Of a DNA stretch of 45,085 nucleotides, positions 38,666 through 45,085 are shown piece after piece. The translations under genes were made by a program, and so were the position numbers. The stretch spans positions 1 to 45,085 of the forward strand of contig JAAAIG010000247.1 in NCBI GenBank assembly GCA_015852425.1. Reading direction: 5' to 3'. Positions within the stretch are counted from its first letter, which is position 1, and every line of letters starts with the position of its first letter. The stretch comes from Gryganskiella cystojenkinii. Its lineage: Eukaryota > Mortierellomycota > Mortierellomycetes > Mortierellales > Mortierellaceae. Under the pieces are notes generated by a model. It had not been told where the DNA came from. It saw nothing but the letters and a program-made list of their open reading frames with translations, and did no database searches.

Positions 38666-40346
38666 ATGGTTAGCAGTCAATCTGAAGCGAAAATCCATTG
38701 AGGACAACGGAACCATGCATCCATCGATCTATCGGCCATTCTTTATACAACGAACCAGCAGGACACCATCATCGTCATCACCATCATCGAGGCACCATCA
38801 TCAATCATACGCGAAATTCCGGAAGGAATCGGTGCTCATTTGTTACATGGATGATTTCATGGATGCAATTGTTAATGGGATCACCATCATCAAATGCAGT
38901 CGGATTACATTACCTACTTTTGGAGGAAAGCTTATCGCCAAATCGCATCGCCAACCATCGATCCCGAGGCTATGATTCACCCATCCATTTAAGCAGGTGG
39001 ACTCCACTAATGGCGAAACCAAGAGGGCGATCGGAGCAGAAGGATCTCTTGCCGAACCTCTGATCCCGCGCTTAGGAAATATGTCGTCTGACCATCAAAC
39101 GTTTTTCACTCTTTTATCTTCTATAGGGTATTGACATTAAGAAGCACCACGTTCGCAACAAGAACCGTCAGGCCCCCAAGTCTGAGGATGTCTACCTGTT
39201 GTTGCTCGTCAAGGTACATACCGGAAAAACTTGCGCAGAGAAACACCAACAACAAATGCCAACGGACGCAAAGGACTATCCGATCAATACAGAGTGGAAC
39301 CAACTAAAACTCGGACACGACTTTCGACAATCCGGGCAATCTTATTCCATGTGGGAGCAGGATACGACCAATTATGGAGGCTAAGCTCCTGGGAAGAGTG
39401 ACCTTGATCCAACGAGTCACTCTGCATAGGCTTGTATTTTCTACGAAGCTATGGAAAGGAGGAAGAAGCACGAGGAGGAAAGCTATTGTTGGAGAATGGT
39501 GCAGGAATGGGCGCATCTGGCTCCGACGGCAAAACACCTGTTCGGCGCATGAGGATATGATGTCGTGCGATGGACGAAACGCTGATGGAGGGAAACGGAA
39601 CAGAGATTTCGTTCGATCAGTCAGTGCTCCCTCCATTAGCGTCGTCCTTCGGCTACTGCTCATATACACCGACAAAAGCCGTGGTTACTAGCACAACCAA
39701 GATATCAGAGGATCATCAACTATCTTGACAACGACAAACGATCTAGGGACTCGATAGATGGAGACCGACTCTGCCTCAACAACCAACGCTCACTCAGGAG
39801 TCTATTTTTAAAACAGTGGAGAAGCTATTGAACTTGCGACTTACTTGGACAATCTCTACTCTTGTTTTGTGTTTCGTTGAACAGCTCTACAGATTCCTCG
39901 CTCGCCGCACGGACTCTGCCTTCAACAAGGTCGTCTTGAAGCGTCTCTTTATGTCCCGCGTCAACCGCCCCCCCATGTCCGTCTCCCGTGTCGCCCGCAA
40001 CTTGGCCGGTAAGGAGGGCAAGACCGCTGTTGTTGTCGGTACCGTCACTGACGACAACCGTTTCCTCGAGGTCCCCAAGCTTTCCCTTGCTTGCTTGCGC
40101 ATCACCAAGACCGCCAAGGCTCGCATCTTGAAGGCCGGCGGTGAGGTCATCACCTTCGATCAGTTGGCTCTCCGTGCCCCCACCGGTGCCAACACCGTCT
40201 TGCTCCGTGGCAAGAAGAACACCCGTGAGGCCGTCAAGCACTTCGGTATGGGTCCCGGAAAGCACGCCAAGCCCTATGTCCAGTCCAAGGGTCGCAAGTT
40301 CGAGAAGGCTCGTGGTCGTCGTGCCTCCCGTGGCTTCAAGGCTTAA
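38666..40346 (+). CDS. RPL18: 60S ribosomal protein L18 (eL18)
   Basis: eL18 is a large-subunit ribosomal protein. Exons 39127-39213 ([25 protein letters not shown]) and 39885-40346 ([20 protein letters not shown] and onward) are certain. Together with an initiator Met they give 183 residues, against 186 in yeast. The acceptor at 39126 is followed directly by the second codon, so exon 1 should be only ATG before a donor. The single ATG-GT in the upstream 500 bp is at 38666 (context AAAAATGGTTAG), which I take as the start. Two long introns result, 458 and 671 nt, much longer than others here. Family signatures are [41 protein letters not shown] and [16 protein letters not shown]. The last exon has strongly biased codons (GTC, AAG, CGT/CGC, TTG), as expected for a highly expressed gene. 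Confidence 0.93.
39395..39423 (+). other. 8-bp perfect hairpin inside RPL18 intron 2
   Basis: AGAGTGAC at 39395-39402, a 13-nt loop, and GTCACTCT at 39416-39423, within the 671-nt second intron. It could be part of a structured intronic RNA. I did not find a convincing C/D or H/ACA box arrangement around it. Confidence 0.4.
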
Positions 40347-40708
40347 ATTATCATTATTTAAGTTCTTTTTGTCATTTAAAAACAACAGTTCGTGGAAACC
40401 GTGGTGTCTTGTTTTCGAACAAAATCATTCAATCTTTCATGTCCAAAATAAATGCCGGTTTTTGGTTATTTTCGACTCTGTCTCTCTCTCTTGAGAATAT
40501 GTTTTTGAGCTTTGGACATCAACAAAAAAAACTTGCAGCAGGGTACCTCCTCTTTCGACCAGGCACATGTCGATAAAAATTTGGTCCATACCATCCATGC
40601 TGATAGTAAGCTGTTGCAGAGAATCGGCTTGGTATATATATTTTATTTTCCTTTTAGTAGTGAATCGAATAGAGAAAAAGAAAAGAAGGGAGATTTCGTT
40701 TTTACGAC
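40347..40708. other. Convergent intergenic, RPL18 and MAG1 3' ends
   Basis: AT-rich 3' flanks of two convergent genes. It contains AATAAA at about 40447-40452, a plausible RPL18 poly(A) signal, and a short CT run near 40480-40491. No gene is seen. Confidence 0.5.
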
Positions 40709-42315
40709 TCAGAGAGGAGCAGTGATGACATCCGCGTTATCTGCGTGCCTCCACATGTACCACGAGGCAATGCTCCGGTAAGGTCTCCATCGCTCGGCCA
40801 TGCGCTCCATATCCTCACAGGTCATCTCACCGTTCTTGGCCTTGCCCTTTCCTTTCGCCTTGGAGGCCTTTTTGTTTCCGTCAACCTCTTGACTGCTGTT
40901 GCATTCCTCGATCATACCCCACTTCCCGTTCTTGTACTCGCTCACGAAATGTCTCTCCATCCCACGTCGTACACCGAGATCAAGAGTCGGAAGGACATCC
41001 AACCGTTCAAGGGAACTCATCATAAACATATCCACGGTCCATTGACCAATTCCGCGGACACAGAGCAACTGCGAGGCGAGTTCTTGATCCGTCAGGGCTT
41101 TCAACATGGCCTGATCCGTAAATGTAATCTTGCCCTCGGCGAAATGACGGGCAAGATCTTGGATATAAGAGGCTTTGCGCTCGGATAGCCCACATTGACG
41201 GAGATTCTCTACCGATGTCGCGAGGACTTGTTCTGGAGTCGGAAAGGTACGATCATTCGCGTCCAGGGAATCCACGGTGACTTCACCATCTGGGAAGTAA
41301 TACGAGACGAATCGAAAGATGATGGAGCGCGCGGCTTTCCAGTGAATCTGTTGTCCAATGATCGTTCTTGTAAGAACTCTGATAGAAGATTCACAGCAGG
41401 GCGAAGTGTAGGAAGAAATATGTTAGAAAGGAGAGGACGTGGATCAATCAACAATACATCTTCTTCATAAATGTTAATTGTAACGGTCGCCACCATTACC
41501 GAAAGTAGTTGGTCTCGTGATCAGAATCGATCAAGTAAGGGTGCTTGTCGATCAATGGCTTGAGGGCTGGGTCGACTTTGCAGAGATGCTCGAGTGCAGA
41601 ATGCGCATAAACGGGTACATGACGGGGTCGATTCGCCCAGGGGTTTGTCGCAGGTGCCTTGACTTTTGTCTCCTCCACTTTGACTGTCGTTGTTTTTGCT
41701 GTAGTAGTGATAACAGAAGTGGGATTGGCGGTGTCATTTGAACGCGAGGTTGTCTTTCGGCGCTTGACGGTGTTTGTTGTTGCCTCGACAGCTGTCTTGC
41801 TCTCGCTGACTGTCAGGGTCTAGCGTTGGAAGGAGGGGAGAATAGTTAGAGTGAGTACTCAAATTTCGTTTGAGGATTGGGTCTCGCATAAACCACACAC
41901 GACCGGGCTAATTGTTTTGGTAGGATTACCTCAATCTCCAACGTTTGAGCTTGCAGAGTCTTGACCGCTGCCTTCTAACATAAGAGAGGATGAAAGTAAG
42001 ATGCAATAGAATTGTCATTTGGTAACGCGTTGAAGACACACCTTTGAGGAGCAGCGGGGTTTGTGCTGATAATAGAACATACGGTCACCAAGGTTCGAGT
42101 CGAAGATCTGCAATATCCAAATTCAAAAAAGAATGATAATTTTGGTGGCGTTAGTCGTCAGTTGAAGGACAATCCGCCCCTGCGAAGGTGTAAAGAGAAA
42201 AGACACAATACCTGGTCTTGGAATGTTTAAAGACAGAGGTGAGGTTTGGTTTGATAGAGGAGGCTGCAGAGACTGCAGTCGTGGCGGTGGCTGTTCGTCT
42301 AGTTTGAATGGCCAT
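40709..42315 (-). CDS. MAG1: DNA-3-methyladenine glycosylase (AlkA/Mag1, HhH-GPD superfamily)
   Basis: This enzyme removes alkylated purines to start base-excision repair. Exons in coding order: 42315-42212, 42107-42083, 41974-41930, 41819-41500 and 41378-40709, giving 387 residues. The frame only holds if exon 2 ends at the GTATGT donor (42082); a second donor 41 nt further would break it. The start is MAIQTRRT in a good context (CAACATGGCC). The first 115 residues are low-complexity, basic and Ser/Thr-rich, perhaps a nuclear or mitochondrial signal. The core begins near 120 (WANRPRHVPVYAHSALEHL). The catalytic domain shows TIIGQQIHWKAARSI, the helix-hairpin-helix LLCVRGIGQWTVDMF (near 270-284) and the catalytic Asp298 in VLPTLDLGVRRG. 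The C terminus has ERWRPYRSIASWYMWR, as in the family. A Lys/Gly-rich insert (SKAKGKGKAKNG) lies before it. It shares a 289-bp divergent promoter with SWP1. Confidence 0.87.
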
Positions 42316-42604
42316 GTTGAGCAGTAGGGGACGAATGGGATTGAGCATGCGCAGTGATTAGAAACAGAGAAGTTTGACTCTTTTGGGAGCGTCAAGGAAA
42401 TGTAAAGTGATTTAAGGGGCTCAGAATTTGAAAGTGGAGCGAGATTTATTTCCTACGTGGCGAGGAAATAAGGACAGCAGCTTGGTGTTGGCAGGACGTT
42501 TCTCACCCCTGCCTGGGGCGGACACTCGGCAAGGTTCATCTGTGCTAGTATTAATTCTCTCTGCCCTTTCATCTCCTTCATCATCAACCTCATCCATACT
42601 CACC

Positions 42605-44179
42605 ATGGCAAAGTTCAGCTCCTTGATGCTCGTCGCCGCACTGGCATCTCTCTCCACCGCCATTGCCGCCTCTTGGACCATCAAAGATATCAACCTCAGC
42701 ATCGACGCTAAGGATGGAATAAAGAAGACTGAGCACAAGTAAGCATTTTATGACATGCATCATCTCTTCTTCAGGGGGACAGGAGCCGCATCTAGACGTG
42801 TTAAAGGAACTCGGGTGGAGCATAGAAGTGCAAAAGGAAACGAGATGTTGCAGACATCGCGCTCGAGATGAGTTCCTCCCTACTCTAGACCATGTGCATC
42901 TCTTGGGTCATCCGCGTCGCCGACGTTTTGTTTTATTCGTGTATCCTATCGAACAAACGCGACTGGACTCGATGAATTTGGACTTACTAAGCACCTTTCC
43001 TTACCTTACTCAACAACTCCTTGTTATCCGCATCTAGGCTTGAATACCCCTATGCTGTCGAGGGTTTGAAGGTGGATGCCACCGATATTCTCAAGTTCTC
43101 GTTCAAGGTCGAGAACAAGGAACGCCCTCACCAGGCCATGGTTGTCTTCCAGAGTCAGGATGAGTTCCAGGACGAGATCATGGTCGCTGCTAAAGTCAAG
43201 TCCACAGGAAAGGGCCGCTTCGATCTTGTAAGGAGAGGGCTGCATTTGAATCGTTGTGTAGATAACGACAAACCGTTTTCAATGGACGACAAGGACGTAC
43301 TACCCGCATAAGACCAATGGACTTGCTGAATCATAAGGATACCGACAGTAGTTGAGTCACTCGAATGAGACGCGGCGTCAACATTCATAGGAATCTGTCG
43401 ACACATCTAGATTTTCAATCGCTGGAAGAGTGGAACCAACTCGCGTAGATCCACTTCCAGCCAAGGAAGTCGTGTTTGGACATCAATCAATTGACAAATC
43501 ATCTACGTTTTTATACGATAATGTCATATATAGAACTTTGCCAAGGCCGATTCAAAGTTCAAGTATGGCACGCGCCAGTACTCAATGACCTTCTTGGTCG
43601 GTGGATCCAAGATCGAAGAGCCTTTCAAGTATTCTTTGGGACATATTGAGGTCCAGGGACCCAGCACCAACCCCGCTATTCGTCCCTCGCGTGTCGAGTA
43701 CAAGGTCCAAAACGAGATTCACCACCAGTTCAGACCCGACCAAAAGTTGATCAACTGTGCCATCTCTGGATTGTTCTCGCTCTTCGTCCTCGCTCCCTTC
43801 GCTGCCCTTTTCTTGCTCGTAAGGATTACTTGAAACGATCACATTAATCATCATTCTTACGCAAACATACGTATTGTCCTCTAACTTGTTTACCCTTTCT
43901 GTCATGTGATAGTGGAGCCAATTGGGTATCAAGTTCGAGCCCCTCAAGGCCCTGGCTCAGAATCCCCTGGACTTGGTCGCTGGTATCGTCTTTTTTGCGT
44001 CCTTGGCCGGCATCGAGTTTGTCTTTTACTCGTACTGGACCCACATCACTCTCTTCCCCGTGCTTCAATACTTGGGTGCTCTCTCTCTGGTCGCTTTTGT
44101 CTCAGGTCGGTCCGTTCTCTCATCTGTTCAGACCAGACGGTTGCAGCGCACCCAAGGCTCGAGCAAGAAGGAGCTTTAA
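42605..44179 (+). CDS. SWP1: Oligosaccharyltransferase subunit Swp1 / ribophorin II
   Basis: Swp1 is a subunit of the ER oligosaccharyltransferase that transfers glycans to Asn. Exons 42605-42738, 43038-43227, 43534-43818 and 43913-44179 give 291 residues (yeast Swp1 has 286). Introns are GT-AG with matching phases; the first two are about 300 nt. A signal peptide covers residues 1-21 (MAKFSSLMLVAALASLSTAIA). The lumenal part has family blocks TDILKFSFKVE, RPHQAMVVFQSQ and, after the second intron, NFAKADSKFKYG. Three membrane spans follow: LINCAISGLFSLFVLAPF, LVAGIVFFASLAGIEFVF and LQYLGALSLVAFVSG. The protein ends in KKEL, which fits the cytosolic dilysine KKxx ER-retrieval signal, consistent with ribophorin II topology. 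Confidence 0.9.
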
Positions 44180-44410
44180 AGTGTGCGTCGCGTTAGATAT
44201 CCAGAGGTGCCATATTACATGTACATCTTTTTTTTAAAAATAAAAACAATGGTTCTGTTCTTTCATTTACCCAAATTAATATGGTATTCACATTAGCAAC
44301 AATCGAAACAGGGAATTGCTTTTGCATGGTCTACTATGGAAACTCTTTTCAAAATATGGAATTGGTATGGTGATATATGGTGGAGGATATGCTTCTTTGT
44401 AGAAGGAAAT

Positions 44411-44978
44411 TTAAACAGTCATGAGAGCGGAAGCGACAGCGGCAATGACGAGACCCAACCCCCAGAGAGGGTCACTGGCCGCAGCGCCACTGTCTTTGTT
44501 CTTTGGGGGGCCAGTGGGGTCATTGGTGACGTTCGTGGGCTTGAACGCATCCTTGTCCTTGACGCCCAGATCGATGGAGCACGATTTCTTGTACTGAAAC
44601 TTGAGATCGCCGTTCAGACGATCACTCTTCAACTGCTGTGCAAAGTTCAAGGAATAGGGCGAGGGGTTCTTCTCGTAGTAATTCGAAAAGATGTTGGCGA
44701 CTTGTTGATTGCAGGAAGAACAGAACTGAGCCGTCGAGGAGACGTTTGTGGATCCCTCGGACAAGAAGGGGCTCACGAACTGGAGGTAACCGTAGAGATC
44801 ATCCTCGTTCGCATTCTTGTTGGGAAACTGATTGTTCTGCAACATGACATTGATCGATTTCGTGACACAGGCCAGGGACGTGGTCGAGATATTGCTGGCC
44901 TGGGGAAGGTCGACCTGGGTGATCGAGGAACCGTCCTCACGGAGACAGATGGCCTCACGCTGAGCTGGGGACATGTAC
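44411..44978 (-). CDS. GPI-anchored surface protein, DUF7729-like (5' part missing)
   Basis: The last exon encodes 189 residues after an intron acceptor at 44979. The preceding exon, which should hold a signal peptide, is at or beyond the window end, so the gene is partial. The ordered part has regularly spaced cysteines (EAICL, SLACVTKSIN, AQFCSSCNQQV, KKSCSIDLG) and helical stretches such as QFVSPFLSEG, resembling the fungal extracellular DUF7729 domain. A Pro/Asn/Asp-rich linker follows, then a C-terminal hydrophobic segment (WGLGLVIAAVASALMTV) preceded by small residues (GAAASD). That is the pattern of a GPI-attachment signal. Such proteins sit on the outer plasma membrane or wall; their role is unknown. 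The family name is tentative; the GPI signal is clear. Confidence 0.65.
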
Positions 44979-45085
44979 CTGAAAGCAACAAAAACAGGAG
45001 CAGGGATATGTTCAGCCGTCATCCGAGTAGCAAAGATCATCAATTCCTACAGAGACCATAGAGGAACTTAAGGCGAAACAAAAAA

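Noticed and set aside
38669..39126. CATCAT-rich stretch in RPL18 intron 1 read as antisense snoRNA C boxes
   Set aside because: It is a simple triplet repeat (about 38766-38812) without matching D boxes at a proper distance.
39304..39675. 123-codon minus-strand frame inside RPL18 intron 2
   Set aside because: No recognisable features; chance frame in a long intron.
42042..42080. MAG1 starting at an ATG inside exon 2
   Set aside because: It needs the weaker GTGTGT donor. The upstream ATG with a good context, joined through the GTATGT donor, keeps frame through every exon.
42078..42108. A GGTTCGAGTC string resembling a tRNA B box near 42092
   Set aside because: No matching A box or cloverleaf stems surround it, and it lies in a MAG1 coding exon and its edge.
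44336..45061. 241-codon plus-strand open frame
   Set aside because: It is antisense to the GPI-anchored protein, whose cysteine spacing and C-terminal anchor signal make far better sense.

Overview
The window looks like nuclear DNA of an early-diverging filamentous fungus. I would guess Mucoromycota, Mortierellomycotina-like; that is an inference from style and recognisable proteins, not from a marker gene. Supporting features are short GT-AG introns (about 65-170 nt, a few longer), pyrimidine-rich leaders before start codons, long Gln/His/Ala/Ser runs in regulatory proteins, and clearly fungal products: Yak1 kinase, Swp1 of the oligosaccharyltransferase, a GH17 glucanase and 3CxxC zinc-finger and DUF7729-like proteins. 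There is no operon logic. Genes are monocistronic, many in divergent or convergent pairs.

Layout. 475-9820 (+) is a very large MED12 gene (Mediator CDK8 module). 10300-11400 (+) is a 3CxxC zinc-binding protein. 11401-12850 holds no gene I can support. 12959-13755 (-) is a four-exon SEN15 gene (tRNA-splicing endonuclease) whose exons are all short. 14446-15560 (+) is a FAR-17a/AIG1-like membrane protein and 15755-16487 (+) a GNAT acetyltransferase. 17128-23413 (+) is YAK1 with long low-complexity arms. 23751-25477 (-) is a pogo/Tigger-type transposase gene with an intact reading frame, one intron and a C-terminal match to the PCNA-binding (PIP) motif. Beyond it, 25952-26083 (-), lies the 5' piece of a pirin gene that stops after 44 codons. 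26301-27650 (-) is an F-box protein and 28458-30291 (+) a type II membrane GH17 glucanase. 30411-32603 (-) is a kinase-less Mad3/BubR1-type checkpoint protein. 33593-34282 (+) is a small secreted protein with several dibasic (Kex2-type) sites. 34741-38520 (+) is a single-exon mitochondrial-type PPR protein, 38666-40346 (+) ribosomal protein L18 with two long introns, 40709-42315 (-) a 3-methyladenine DNA glycosylase, 42605-44179 (+) SWP1, and 44411-44978 (-) the 3' part of a GPI-anchored protein cut by the window edge.

The genes are mostly unrelated housekeeping and regulatory genes: transcription (MED12), tRNA splicing (SEN15), translation (RPL18), N-glycosylation (SWP1), DNA repair (MAG1), spindle checkpoint (MAD3), nutrient signalling (YAK1) and cell wall or surface (GH17, GPI protein). 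The accessory part is 23.4-26.3 kb (transposase plus pirin remnant) and perhaps 11.4-12.9 kb. The most useful results of close reading are the reconstructed SEN15 gene, the truncated pirin, the PIP-box-like tail of the transposase, and exon models for MED12, YAK1, MAG1 and SWP1 whose junctions keep frame throughout. Two assembly gaps (10034-10036 and 28101-28110) sit against homopolymer runs.
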